In this document: piece by piece, positions 9,604 through 19,028 of the stretch
Position numbering within the stretch: position 1 is the first letter of the stretch
Layout: each line of letters opens with the position of its first letter
NCBI GenBank assembly: GCA_002356515.1
Contig: AP017605.1
Coordinates: forward strand, 6,495,020 to 6,559,019
DNA: 64,000 nucleotides
Direction: 5' to 3'
From: Mesorhizobium loti
GTDB taxonomy: Bacteria; Pseudomonadota; Alphaproteobacteria; Rhizobiales; Rhizobiaceae
Program-made: the position numbers and the translations under genes
Notes under the pieces: generated by a model
What the model saw: only the letters and a program-made list of their open reading frames with translations
Databases searched by the model: none
What the model was told of the DNA's origin: nothing

Positions 9604-9704
9604 CAGCAATTCCAGGAAAAGTGTGAGCGGTTTTCCGCCCGGAATTGCGTCAGAACAAAGTGATAGAGCAGTTCGCCGTTTCCTTGAAACGGTGAAATGC
9701 TCTA
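9604..9704. repeat. Interspersed palindromic repeat, copy 1
   Basis: A roughly 100-base intergenic element with nested inverted repeats: GCAATTCC paired with GGAATTGC, GGAAAA paired with TTTTCC, then CCGTTTC..GAAACGG. Its right half (GTCAGAACAAAGTGATAGAG onward) closely resembles the element at 56466-56527. It lies upstream of the GNAT gene and downstream of the membrane protein gene, so it could act as a transcript end, but it looks mainly like a dispersed genome repeat. Confidence 0.7.
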
Positions 9705-9764
9705 AGGCAATCGGCTCGGCACGATGCACCGGACGTCACCTGAAAATCCAGCTATCTCTGCAGC

Positions 9765-10589
9765 CTATGCCGCCGATTGCGAGCCAAAATAGCGGGAGGC
9801 GGCGTAGAGTTTGAAGACGCCGCTGACGCCGATCCAGCCGAAAAGGGCGAGCCAGCACAACGTCCTGGTCGCTACCCAGTCGATCCGGTGCACCGCAGCG
9901 TCGGTGATGACGAGGCCAAGGATGGCAAGCAGGCCGACCAGAAACTGCGCCAGGCCGAGCACCAGCAGTTCCTCGCGCGGCGCGCTTTTCCAGACGAGAT
10001 ATGTGCCGCCGGCGCCGGCGAGGAAGATGGCGCTGTAGACCTGGGCGTGGAAGGGATCGACCGGCCATGGCCAGCTGCTGCTGACCACTTGGGGAAACAG
10101 CAACATGCCGACGCCGTAGAGCCCAAGGATCGCGGTTTCCGCCAACATATAGCCGCGCCATGCGGGATTGAGGGTCACGCCTTTTGCCGAAGGACGGGCC
10201 CTGGCCTGCCATAGGAACAGCCCGGATACCGCGGCCGAGGCAAGATAGACCAGGAACCAGAGCCAGGCCGCTTTTCGTTCGAAGCTGAAATAGCCGAGAT
10301 TGATCAACGAAACCGCCGACACGATGACGGTGAAGATGAAGGCCATGACGAGCACCAGCCTGCCGGGCGACCAGCGGTTCCAGAACAAGAGCGCCGCCAT
10401 CACCGCCATTTCGGCGGTGTAGAAGCCGCCGAGGAAGCGGGCACTGAATGGCGTGACGGGCCAGGGCCAGCGCGGCTTGACCAGCGCCGGCGCGAAAAAC
10501 AGGCCGGCGCCCACGATCAGGACGATGATGACCCCAGCGGAGAAAATGCGCAGGGCTGCTGGGAATGGCGGGTTGTCGGACGTCTGCAT
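9765..10589 (-). CDS. Polytopic membrane protein with internal duplication
   Basis: About 274 residues from the second Met at 10589; an upstream Met pair at 10628 is possible, but neither start has a strong ribosome site. Seven or eight hydrophobic segments predict an inner-membrane protein. The motif WPWPVTPFSARF near residue 40 recurs as WPWPVDPFHAQV near residue 180, each followed by a similar hydrophobic stretch, so the protein appears to be a tandem duplication of a four-helix unit. I do not recognise the family and assign no function. Confidence 0.7.
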   Translation of the reverse strand: MQTSDNPPFPAALRIFSAGVIIVLIVGAGLFFAPALVKPRWPWPVTPFSARFLGGFYTAEMAVMAALLFWNRWSPGRLVLVMAFIFTVIVSAVSLINLGYFSFERKAAWLWFLVYLASAAVSGLFLWQARARPSAKGVTLNPAWRGYMLAETAILGLYGVGMLLFPQVVSSSWPWPVDPFHAQVYSAIFLAGAGGTYLVWKSAPREELLVLGLAQFLVGLLAILGLVITDAAVHRIDWVATRTLCWLALFGWIGVSGVFKLYAASRYFGSQSAA

Positions 10590-10780
10590 GGAAACGGCCC
10601 CAAAAGGTGAATACCCGTGGACCATCATAGTGCCGCTTGCGGTCGGATGGAAATCGAGCTGTCACCAGGCTTGTCTATTGGAATGGCCGTACGATCCGTT
10701 TCGACGTAAAATGAATCACTCGGACCAAGGAGCGGTCCGGTCAACCCGCCTCGGGAGGCGCATTTTCCGGAGCCTGCACG

Positions 10781-12196
10781 ATGAACGAAGCTCAGGATCT
10801 GTTCTCGCTTCTGCGGCAATCGACCGATGTCGACCCGCGGGCAATCGACGCGATCAAGCGAACCATCGCCGAGGGCGAGGATCGCGAGCTTTGCCGCATC
10901 AATGTGCCGGCCTTCGCCGGCAAGCATGGCCTCGACGAGGAGCGCGCCATAGGCGCCTTTCTCCATGCGGCGCGGGTGGGCATCTTCGACATTTCCTGGA
11001 ATGTTCTGTGCCCCGGCTGTGGCGGCGTGCTCGATACCAACGCCACGCTGAAAACCCTGCAGAAGGACGAATACACCTGCGCGCTATGCTCCGAGGGCTA
11101 TTCGCCGACACTCGACGAGATGGTCGAGGTGACATTCACCGTCAGTCCCCGCATGCGCAGGATTGCCGCCCACAATCCACACGAACTGCCGTTGATGGAA
11201 TATTTCCGCCAGATCTACTGGGCGTCAGGCGTCGATCTGCCGGATGAGGATTTCGCGAAAACGATCGAATCGTTCTCGCTGGAAGATATCGAGCTTGCAC
11301 CCGGTGAAAAGGCGGTTCTGCCCATACAGCTTCCGTCCGAATTCGTCATCGTCTTCGAGCCGGTAACCCATTCAGCGCAGTTCATCGACGTGAAGGGCGA
11401 ACCGACAAAGGAGCGCCGAAGCCTGTCTTTGGTCTTCGACCGCGACCATGTCCAGAACCAGACGCTGGAGATGCAACCCGGCCCGTTGCGCATTTCGCTG
11501 GAAAACAGAACAGACACCCGCGTGCTGCCGACGGTCTTCATCGCCGGCCAGGCATTGCACGATCTCCTGGGCAAACGCCGGCCCTTCCTCACCGCCAAGC
11601 GCCTGCTCACCAACCAGACGTTTCGCGATCTCTATCGCACGGATACGCTCGACATCGATCAGCGCCTGAAGATCACCAGCCTGACCTTCCTGTTCACCGA
11701 CCTGCGCGGATCGACCGCGCTTTACGAGCGGGTGGGTGACCTCCAGGCCTTCGATCTCGTGCGCGCGCATTTCCAGGTTCTGCACGAGATCGTCGCGGCG
11801 GAGGCAGGCGCGGTGGTGAAGACGATCGGTGATGCGGTGATGGCGACCTTCGCGACGCCCGATCGTGCGATTGCTGCGGCCCTCAGGATGCGCGATGCCA
11901 TGCGTGCGCTCAACGACAAGAGCGGGCGCGAGGATCTGCTGCTCAAGATCGGAATCCATGCCGGCCCCTGCATTGCGGTGTCTATGAACGAGCGACAGGA
12001 CTATTTCGGCCAGACGGTCAACATTGCTTCGCGGGTCCAGAACCTTGCCACCGCGCAGGCGATCTTCGCCACGCGTGCGGTGGTCGACGACGATCTCACC
12101 GCCGATCTGTTGCGCAGGAATGCGTTGACGCCGGTGCCCCACGAGGTCTCGCTGCGTGGCATTGAGCGGGAGATAGCCGTATATACGATCCCCTGA
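10781..12196 (+). CDS. Class III adenylate/guanylate cyclase with DUF5939-like N-terminal region
   Basis: 471 residues. The N-terminal 280 residues resemble the DUF5939 region that precedes some cyclase domains and include a zinc-ribbon pair (CPGCGG and CALC). The C-terminal class III cyclase domain shows LTFLFTDLRGSTAL, VKTIGDAVMATF and GQTVNIASRVQ, so the catalytic residues are in place. GGAG lies ten bases before the ATG. The neighbours on both sides are on the minus strand, so it is a single-gene transcript. This is the third cyclase within 12 kb. Confidence 0.88.
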   Translation: MNEAQDLFSLLRQSTDVDPRAIDAIKRTIAEGEDRELCRINVPAFAGKHGLDEERAIGAFLHAARVGIFDISWNVLCPGCGGVLDTNATLKTLQKDEYTCALCSEGYSPTLDEMVEVTFTVSPRMRRIAAHNPHELPLMEYFRQIYWASGVDLPDEDFAKTIESFSLEDIELAPGEKAVLPIQLPSEFVIVFEPVTHSAQFIDVKGEPTKERRSLSLVFDRDHVQNQTLEMQPGPLRISLENRTDTRVLPTVFIAGQALHDLLGKRRPFLTAKRLLTNQTFRDLYRTDTLDIDQRLKITSLTFLFTDLRGSTALYERVGDLQAFDLVRAHFQVLHEIVAAEAGAVVKTIGDAVMATFATPDRAIAAALRMRDAMRALNDKSGREDLLLKIGIHAGPCIAVSMNERQDYFGQTVNIASRVQNLATAQAIFATRAVVDDDLTADLLRRNALTPVPHEVSLRGIEREIAVYTIP

Positions 12197-12214
12197 AACC
12201 GGGGCGTTACGCCC

Positions 12215-12694
12215 TTACACGCGCCTGCAGATGAAATAACGATCGGCTGATACCGAAGGCGGCGGCGGGAGGCGTTGTAACTGCGGATGATCGAGCGGCG
12301 TGCCGCTGACCGCGAGGCCGCCGACGCGAAGCAGGCGCGCGGTCAGATCGGGAAGCCAGGTAGAGGTCACGGCATCGCGATCTTCATAGCCGGTGCCGAT
12401 GTCGGCATGAACAAGAGCGGCGTCGATGCCAATGAACCTGCTCGCCGTCTCGCGTATTTCGCCGAGCACGAGGTTTTCAGCTTCGGGAATTGAGCTGGAG
12501 TGTGCGGCAAGTGCGCGGTCGAATGCCACGATCCGGCGTCCGGGCAGGCGCTCGCGCAGATGGTCGAACGTCCGGCCGTTGCCGAGGCCGAGTTCGATCA
12601 CAGGCCCCTCGATCTTCGCCACCTCGGCGCAGACTAGATCGAGAATGTCGCGCTGTGCGGTCATCCTGCGGATGAAACTCTCGAGGCGACTCAT
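12215..12694 (-). CDS. Class I SAM-dependent methyltransferase, small
   Basis: 159 residues. The SAM-binding glycine motif is seen as VIELGLGNGRTFDHL, followed by the acidic strand end IVAFDRAL; the later ALVHADIGTG and LRVGGLAVSG fit strands 4 and 5 of the fold. The substrate is unknown. It is convergent with the DUF5939-like cyclase gene, separated by 18 bases. The ribosome site before ATG 12694 is poor, so the start is uncertain. Confidence 0.72.
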   Translation of the reverse strand: MSRLESFIRRMTAQRDILDLVCAEVAKIEGPVIELGLGNGRTFDHLRERLPGRRIVAFDRALAAHSSSIPEAENLVLGEIRETASRFIGIDAALVHADIGTGYEDRDAVTSTWLPDLTARLLRVGGLAVSGTPLDHPQLQRLPPPPSVSADRYFICRRV

Positions 12695-12917
12695 ATGCGT
12701 TTGTTTGTCCTGAACCAGCCCAACAGATCGGCAATGAGATCATCAATGCCCGTGACCAGAACGGGTCGCGGGTGGAACCCGGGGCGACGGGTTAAACCCC
12801 GATCGAGTCCTGCCGCATATAGAGGCGAACGATGAACACCGCAACATCCGAACAAGGCTGCCGACAACGGTCATACCGGGCCGAGTCGGCGGCCCGGCGC
12901 GTGTCGGAACAGCGATC

Positions 12918-14099
12918 TCACTTGTAGGGGTCTGCGGCGTCCCGCAACCCGTCGCCGAAGAAGTTGAACGCCATGATGACGAGAATGACGGGGAGCATCG
13001 GCAAAAGCAGCCATGGATAGAAAGCAATCACGCTGACGCTGCGTGCCTCGGTGAGCAGGATGCCCCAGCTGGTTGTCGGCGCCCTCAGGCCGAGCCCGAG
13101 GAAGCTCAGCGCCGTCTCGCCCAGGATCATGCCGGGGATGGAGATCGTCGCCGTCGCGATCAGATGCGACATGAAGCCGGGAATGAGATGCCGTCCGATG
13201 ATGCGGCTGCTGCTGGCGCCCATCAATTGCGCGGCCAGAACGTAGTCCTCCTCGCGCAAGGCTAGAAGCTTTGAACGCACGGCCCGCGCCAGTCCGGTCC
13301 AGTGGATCAGCCCGAGGATGACGGTGATGCCGAAATAGATCAGGATCGGACTCCAGGTTATCGGCATGATCGCCGCCAGAGCCAGCCACAGCGGAATGCT
13401 GGGGATCGATTGCAGAACTTCGATTATCCGTTGAACGATCAGGTCGAAGATACCGCCGTGGTAGCCGGCCAGTCCGCCGATGACAATGCCGAGCAGGAAG
13501 CTGAAACTGATGCCGACGAGGCCGATTGTCAGTGAAATGCGTGCGCCATAGATGATGCGCGAGAGCACATCGCGTCCCAGCCTGTCGGTGCCTGCCAGAA
13601 AGAGCTGGCCGTTTTCGGCAGGGCAGACAAAATGCCTGTCACCTGCGATCAGGCCCCAGAACCAATAACTGTCGCCCTTGCAGAAGAAACGGATCCGCTG
13701 AACATCATCCTGTTTGTCTGTGTAGTTCCGCTTGAGGGTGTCCATATCCAGCGTCATCTGGCGGCCATAGACGAAAGGCCCGACGAACTGGCCGTTGTGG
13801 AACAGGTGCACGCGCTGCGGCGGCGAATAGATGTAGTCCATGTTGCGCGTATGCAGATTGTAGGGCGCCAGGAACTCGCAGATCAGTATCCCGAAATAAA
13901 GCACTGCCAGGAATATGCCGGATACAACGGCAAGCCGGTGCCTTCGGAATTTCCACCACATCAGCCGTAGCTGCGACGCCTGATAGACCTTCGATTGCTC
14001 CGGCGTCATCGCCTCGACCGACTGCAGGTCAAAGGGCGCGATGGAAACGTAGTGTTGCAGTGGAGCACCCGGAGCGGGCAGTGGCGATTGCGTGTTCAT
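12918..14099 (-). CDS. Peptide-type ABC transporter permease (OppC/YejE family)
   Basis: 393 residues. A cytoplasmic N-terminus is followed by one helix, a large periplasmic region, then five helices with the permease coupling motif near EEDYVLAAQLMGAS and the typical ending LRDAADP of OppC-type subunits. The long N-terminal and periplasmic extension resembles YejE rather than a short DppC. Its ATG overlaps the stop of the OppB-type gene by four bases, so the subunits are translationally coupled. It is the last gene of a four-gene importer operon. Confidence 0.9.
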   Translation of the reverse strand: MNTQSPLPAPGAPLQHYVSIAPFDLQSVEAMTPEQSKVYQASQLRLMWWKFRRHRLAVVSGIFLAVLYFGILICEFLAPYNLHTRNMDYIYSPPQRVHLFHNGQFVGPFVYGRQMTLDMDTLKRNYTDKQDDVQRIRFFCKGDSYWFWGLIAGDRHFVCPAENGQLFLAGTDRLGRDVLSRIIYGARISLTIGLVGISFSFLLGIVIGGLAGYHGGIFDLIVQRIIEVLQSIPSIPLWLALAAIMPITWSPILIYFGITVILGLIHWTGLARAVRSKLLALREEDYVLAAQLMGASSSRIIGRHLIPGFMSHLIATATISIPGMILGETALSFLGLGLRAPTTSWGILLTEARSVSVIAFYPWLLLPMLPVILVIMAFNFFGDGLRDAADPYK

Positions 14100-15094
14100 T
14101 TGGTGCTGCCGCCCTGCAAACGAATTCGTGGATCAAGCAGCGCCAGCGCCAGGTCGGAAATCAGCACGCCGATTACCGTCAGGAAGGCGAGGAACATCAG
14201 GAACGACCCTGCCAGATACATATCCTGGCTTTGCAGCGCCCTGATCAGCATCGGCCCGGTCGTTTCCAAGGACAGCACGATCGCGGTGATTTCGGCGCCG
14301 GAGATGATGGCCGGCAGGATAGAGCCGATGTCGGAAATGAAGAAATTGAGCGCCATGCGCAGCGGATATTTGACCAGCGCCTTGAAGGGATGAAGGCCTT
14401 TGGCACGCGCGGTCACGACATATTGCTTGTGTAGCTCGTCGAGCAGATTGGCGCGCAGCCGCCGGATCATGCTTGCCGTGCCCCCGGTGCCGATGATCAA
14501 GACTGGGATCCAGAGATGGGCGAGGATCGACTGCGCCTTGGCCCAGCTCATCGGCTCGCCGAGATATTGCTGGTCCATGAGATGACCGATGGACGTGCCG
14601 AACCAGATATTGGCGAAATACATCAGGATCAGCGCCAGCATGAAGTTCGGAATGGCAAGGCCGAGAAGGCCCAAGAACGTCAGGCCGTAGTCGCCCCAGC
14701 TGTATTGATGCGTGGCGGAGTACATGCCGATCGGAAAGGCGATGAGCCAGGTGACGATGATCGTGACGAAGGAAACCAGCACGGTCAGCCACATTCGGTC
14801 GCCGACGACGTCGCGGACCGGCAGCTCATACTCGAAGGAATAGCCGAAATCGCCATGCAGCATCCCGCCGACCCAGTAAAAGTAGCGAATGACCGGAGGC
14901 TGGTCGAAACCATATTCCTTGCGCATCATCTGGATGCGATCGGAATCCACCGCTTCGCCCTGAGCCCGAAGCTCGGCGACATAGCTGTCGAAATAATCGC
15001 CAGGCGGAAGTTCGATGATCGTGAACACCAGCGCCGATATGACCAGCAGCGTTGGAACCATCACGGCGATGCGCCAGACAATATATCGAAGCAC
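14096..15094 (-). CDS. Peptide-type ABC transporter permease (OppB/YejB family)
   Basis: 332 residues with six predicted membrane helices. The first, MLRYIVWRIAVMVPTLLVIS, is the usual start of DppB/OppB proteins, and the permease loop is seen at KQYVVTARAKGL. It forms the membrane pore with the OppC-type subunit. It starts two bases after the binding-protein gene ends and overlaps the next gene by four bases. Confidence 0.92.
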   Translation of the reverse strand: MLRYIVWRIAVMVPTLLVISALVFTIIELPPGDYFDSYVAELRAQGEAVDSDRIQMMRKEYGFDQPPVIRYFYWVGGMLHGDFGYSFEYELPVRDVVGDRMWLTVLVSFVTIIVTWLIAFPIGMYSATHQYSWGDYGLTFLGLLGLAIPNFMLALILMYFANIWFGTSIGHLMDQQYLGEPMSWAKAQSILAHLWIPVLIIGTGGTASMIRRLRANLLDELHKQYVVTARAKGLHPFKALVKYPLRMALNFFISDIGSILPAIISGAEITAIVLSLETTGPMLIRALQSQDMYLAGSFLMFLAFLTVIGVLISDLALALLDPRIRLQGGSTK

Positions 15095-15096
15095 GC

Positions 15097-16995
15097 TCAG
15101 GTCTCTCCAAGCCAGAATGTATCCGGCATATAGACACCGAAATAGGCAGTCGGGTCGTAGCCGTATAGCGCCTTGTCAGGCAGGTTGCGCAGCCGCGAGG
15201 ACGCAAGAATCGGCTGATGCGTTGCGTTCACCGTACCGATCGAAAACACCTGATCGGTGTAGATCGACAGCATTGAATTCCAGATTTCGGCGCGCTCCGT
15301 GGCTTCGGTCGATGCGTTCCAGCGCTTGAGCAAAGCCATCAACTCGACCACAGGCGGAAGATCGGGCGCCTCACCGAGCGTGCCATGAGACAAATAGTGA
15401 GCACCCCAGAGCGGCCATTGCAACTGATCGTCGACGGTGGGGGCCAACTGGTACGGGTTCATGTCGGCGGTCGGCACGCCATTGTCGATGCCCGACCAGA
15501 TCGACATCATGATCTCGCCGCCAAGCGCGCGGCTGCGGAAGATGTCGCGCTGTGAAGTCCGGATGAACAGGGCAATGCCGATCTTGCGCCAGTGATCGGT
15601 GATGAGTTCGAGCGCATCGGTTTCCAGCGTGCTTTCGCCGGCCGTTTCAACGATGACCTGCGCCGGGCGTCCGTCGGGAAGTATCCGCAGGCCATCATCG
15701 TCACGCCTCTGAAGCCCGACCTCGTCGAGCAAGGCATTGGCCTGGTCGGGATCATGGGCGACCCAGGCTTTCGCGAATTCCGGCCGGTAGAGCGGGCTCT
15801 CTGGCAGGACCGTATCGGCACTTTCCTGCGCCAATCCGTAGAACACGGCCAGATTGATCTCGCGCCTGTCCACAGCGAGCGAAAGTGCGCGGCGCACGCG
15901 TACGTCACGGAAGAGGCCACGCCACACCTGGTCGGAACAATTCAGATTGGGCAGCAGCGCCAGGCGCGAGCCCTGTGTGCGTTTCCACAGATGCATCTTC
16001 ACCGGGTAGCGCTTCTCCGCGTCCTTCAGGAAGGAGTAGTCGGCGAAGTCAATTCCCATGCATTGCAGGTCGCTCTCGCCCGCACCGGTCTTGGCGGAAA
16101 TGATCGCCGACGAGCTGACATTCATGACAATCCGGTCGACATAGGGCAGTTGCCGGCCGTTCTCGTCTGTTCGATGAAAGAACGGGTTGCGCTCGAAGAT
16201 GAACTGCTCAGCCGGCGGCTTGGTCCGGTTCTGCCAGGGATCGAGCGTCGGCAGCTCCGGGTTCTCCGGGCGATACTGCCGCGACATGCGGATATGCAGG
16301 AGCGTCCATTTCTTCGCCCGGTACTCCTTCATCAGGCCGGCGAGCCGGAAGGGATCCTGGTATTTCTTGTGGAACTGCTTGAGATAGGCGGCCGGCAGAG
16401 CAAGCGAGAGCGGCGAAGCAGCAGCGAGCTTGGGCAGGAAGTCGGGATTGGGCGCATCCCAACTATAGCGGACCGTCAACGGATCGACGATCTCGAAGCG
16501 TGGTGGCTTGCCGTCCGCCAGCAGGGAAGGGGCGAGCCCGTCTTGCGAAAGCTCATCGTTCAGCCAGACATCTTCCCAGCAATAGCGAAAATCCTCCGGC
16601 GTCAGCAGGCTGCCGTCGGACCATTTATGTCCTTCCCGTATCTTGAAAGTGAAGACGCGATCATCTGCTACATGGAAACTTTCGAGAATGTCGGCTTGCA
16701 AGTTGAGCTTTTCGTCATAGCCGACCAGGCGAGCATACCCGTAGATCGTCATCATCCGGATATCTTTCTGGCTGCCGATGATCGTGCGCAGCGTGCCGCC
16801 ATACTGGCCGGGCTGCCGGCCCATCGCAGCGAGATTCAACGCACGCGGGTTCTTGGGCAGGCGTTCGGCGAGCGCCGGCAGGGCCCTGGCCTTCAACTGC
16901 GGCTGAAGAAATTCCGGCTCCAGATCGCCGGCGCGCAGCGTGCCCGGCAGAAATGTCGAAGCCATGAGGCCAAGGACGGTGCGGCGGTTGATCAA
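15097..16995 (-). CDS. ABC transporter substrate-binding protein, family 5 (peptide/YejA-like)
   Basis: 632 residues. The mature protein has the family-5 features (GGTLRTIIGS, FKIREGHKWSDG, DFRYCWEDV) and a C-terminal lobe ending in YGYDPTAYFG. The N-terminus [17 protein letters not shown] looks like a twin-arginine signal peptide. I choose the TTG at 16995, which overlaps the ATPase stop as TTGA; the longer open frame lies wholly inside the upstream gene and has no signal peptide. It would deliver a peptide or peptide-like compound to the permeases; the actual ligand is not predictable. Confidence 0.88.
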   Translation of the reverse strand: MINRRTVLGLMASTFLPGTLRAGDLEPEFLQPQLKARALPALAERLPKNPRALNLAAMGRQPGQYGGTLRTIIGSQKDIRMMTIYGYARLVGYDEKLNLQADILESFHVADDRVFTFKIREGHKWSDGSLLTPEDFRYCWEDVWLNDELSQDGLAPSLLADGKPPRFEIVDPLTVRYSWDAPNPDFLPKLAAASPLSLALPAAYLKQFHKKYQDPFRLAGLMKEYRAKKWTLLHIRMSRQYRPENPELPTLDPWQNRTKPPAEQFIFERNPFFHRTDENGRQLPYVDRIVMNVSSSAIISAKTGAGESDLQCMGIDFADYSFLKDAEKRYPVKMHLWKRTQGSRLALLPNLNCSDQVWRGLFRDVRVRRALSLAVDRREINLAVFYGLAQESADTVLPESPLYRPEFAKAWVAHDPDQANALLDEVGLQRRDDDGLRILPDGRPAQVIVETAGESTLETDALELITDHWRKIGIALFIRTSQRDIFRSRALGGEIMMSIWSGIDNGVPTADMNPYQLAPTVDDQLQWPLWGAHYLSHGTLGEAPDLPPVVELMALLKRWNASTEATERAEIWNSMLSIYTDQVFSIGTVNATHQPILASSRLRNLPDKALYGYDPTAYFGVYMPDTFWLGET

Positions 16996-18887
16996 TGGCG
17001 TAGGTCTCTGACATCGGCCGAACGTCGGGCCAGCACGAGGTGGCCGCCGCCAAGGTCGAGCGGCGACAGCATATCCTCGTCGCCCTCGTCGCGGAATTGC
17101 GGTCCCCATGCGCTGGTATCGGAAGCGCCCCCGAGCTTCAGCGTCTTGAAATCCATCGGCCTGTCGAGATCCGGGAAAGGTACCGCGGCGACCAGTGAGC
17201 GCGTGTAGGGGTGGACCGGTTTCCTAAGCAGAATTTCGCGCGGCGCAAGCTCGACGATACGCCCGCCGCACATCACCGCGATGCGGTCTGCCATATAGTC
17301 CACCACGGCCAGATTGTGGGATATGAACAGGTAGGTCAGGCCCAGTTCCTTCTGCAGGTCCTTCAGAAGGTTCAGGATTTGCGCCTGGACAGAGACATCG
17401 AGTGCCGAAACCGGCTCGTCGCAGATCAGAAGTTCAGGCCCCAGCGCCAACGCGCGCGCGATGCCGATACGCTGACGCTGCCCGCCGGAGAAACTGTGCG
17501 GATAACGCTTGATGAAGCGCGGATCGAGCCCGATTGCCTGCATCAGGCTCTTGACCGTGGCCAGTCGGGACGCGGCATTGCCGCGCTGATGGATTTCCAG
17601 CGGCTCGCTTAAAATGTTCTCCACCGTCATGCGCGGTGAAAGCGACGAAACCGGATCCTGGAAGACCATCTGGATTTTCGCGCGCAGCAAGCGCAGGGCG
17701 TCTCCCTCGGCCTCCAGGACGTCGATTGATCTGTCGCGGCCGTTGAAGACCACGGAGCCGCCGCTCGGGGTGACTGCCCGCATCAGCATCTTGCTGACGG
17801 TGGTTTTGCCGGAGCCGCTTTCGCCGACCAGACCCAGGCACTCACCCCGCCTGATGTCGAAGCTCACGCCGTCCACGGCGCGAACAGTGGTTTGATGATC
17901 CCCGCCGAACCATCCGGACTTGCGGGTGGTGAAGACCTTTTTCAGATCCCTGACCGACAGCAGGATGTCGTCCGGCCCCGTCGATGCCGGCGCCGTCTGC
18001 TTGCCGAGCAGGTTCCCGACATTCACCGGCACCTCGCGGAGCGCTTTCAGCCTTTCGCCAGGCTTCAGGTCGAAATGCGGAACGGCTGCCATCAAGCCCT
18101 TCAAGTAGGGGTGGCCCGGCCGGCGGAATATCGCCTCCACAGGTCCCGCTTCCATGATCTCGCCATGGTACATGACCACCACCTCGTCGGCGACATTGGC
18201 GACGACGCCGAGGTCGTGCGTGATCAGCAGCATCGCCATGTTCAGCTTGGTCTGAAGCTCGCGCAGCAACTGCAGGATTTGCGCCTGGATGGTGACGTCC
18301 AACGCCGTCGTCGGCTCATCGGCGATCAGCAAAGCGGGCCGGCAGATGAGAGCCATGGCGATCATGGCGCGCTGACGCAATCCTCCCGAAAGTTCAAACG
18401 GATACATGTCATAGGCGCGCTTGGGATTGGGAAAGCCGACAAGGCTGAGCATTTCCTCTGTCCGGGCCTTGCGCTCCACCCGAGCCATGGGCGTATGAAT
18501 CTGCAGCGATTCGCTGACCTGGTTGCCGATCGTGTGCAGCGGCGACAGGGATGTCATCGGCTCCTGAAAGATCTTGCCGATGCGGCTGCCTCTCAACGCC
18601 CGGATTTCGGGTCCATCGCGCGGCATCTGCAGGATATCCTGCGTCGTGCCGGGCTTTTCAGGATCGGAAAACAGGATACGGCCGCGAACATGGGCTGTGT
18701 TCGGCAAAATGCCCATCACAGCCTGGCTGAGAACCGATTTTCCGGAACCTGACTCGCCCACAAGCGCGGTAACCTTGCCGGGCAGGACGCGAAGACTTGC
18801 GCGCCTGACGGCATGCAACGGTCCCCCGATAATGGCAAAAGAGATGCCAACATCTTCGATCCGCAGCAGATCAAAACCCGAATTCAT
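16992..18887 (-). CDS. Dual ATP-binding protein of peptide ABC importer (DppD-DppF fusion, YejF-like)
   Basis: 631 residues containing two complete nucleotide-binding domains. Each has Walker A (GESGSGKS) and a signature (LSGGLRQR in the first, FSGGQRQR in the second). The Walker B segments are [12 protein letters not shown] and [12 protein letters not shown]. The usual Opp C-terminal motif (HPYLKGL, HPYTRSL) follows each. This single-chain arrangement is like YejF. It is the first gene of the operon, followed by the binding protein through a TTGA overlap. The promoter should lie in the 140 bases upstream, where I see no clear motif. Confidence 0.92.
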   Translation of the reverse strand: MNSGFDLLRIEDVGISFAIIGGPLHAVRRASLRVLPGKVTALVGESGSGKSVLSQAVMGILPNTAHVRGRILFSDPEKPGTTQDILQMPRDGPEIRALRGSRIGKIFQEPMTSLSPLHTIGNQVSESLQIHTPMARVERKARTEEMLSLVGFPNPKRAYDMYPFELSGGLRQRAMIAMALICRPALLIADEPTTALDVTIQAQILQLLRELQTKLNMAMLLITHDLGVVANVADEVVVMYHGEIMEAGPVEAIFRRPGHPYLKGLMAAVPHFDLKPGERLKALREVPVNVGNLLGKQTAPASTGPDDILLSVRDLKKVFTTRKSGWFGGDHQTTVRAVDGVSFDIRRGECLGLVGESGSGKTTVSKMLMRAVTPSGGSVVFNGRDRSIDVLEAEGDALRLLRAKIQMVFQDPVSSLSPRMTVENILSEPLEIHQRGNAASRLATVKSLMQAIGLDPRFIKRYPHSFSGGQRQRIGIARALALGPELLICDEPVSALDVSVQAQILNLLKDLQKELGLTYLFISHNLAVVDYMADRIAVMCGGRIVELAPREILLRKPVHPYTRSLVAAVPFPDLDRPMDFKTLKLGGASDTSAWGPQFRDEGDEDMLSPLDLGGGHLVLARRSADVRDLRH

Positions 18888-19028
18888 TCTCGCACCAGCC
18901 CCACTCTGGCAGTCCAGAAAGCGAGACTAGCGCATTGCCAGCCTAGAGCAACTTGGATTCGAAACGGTCGCCGTCGCGGACCGACGACCGGACTGCCCAC
19001 CGCCGGCGTTCGGACCGGGTTGCGGCGC

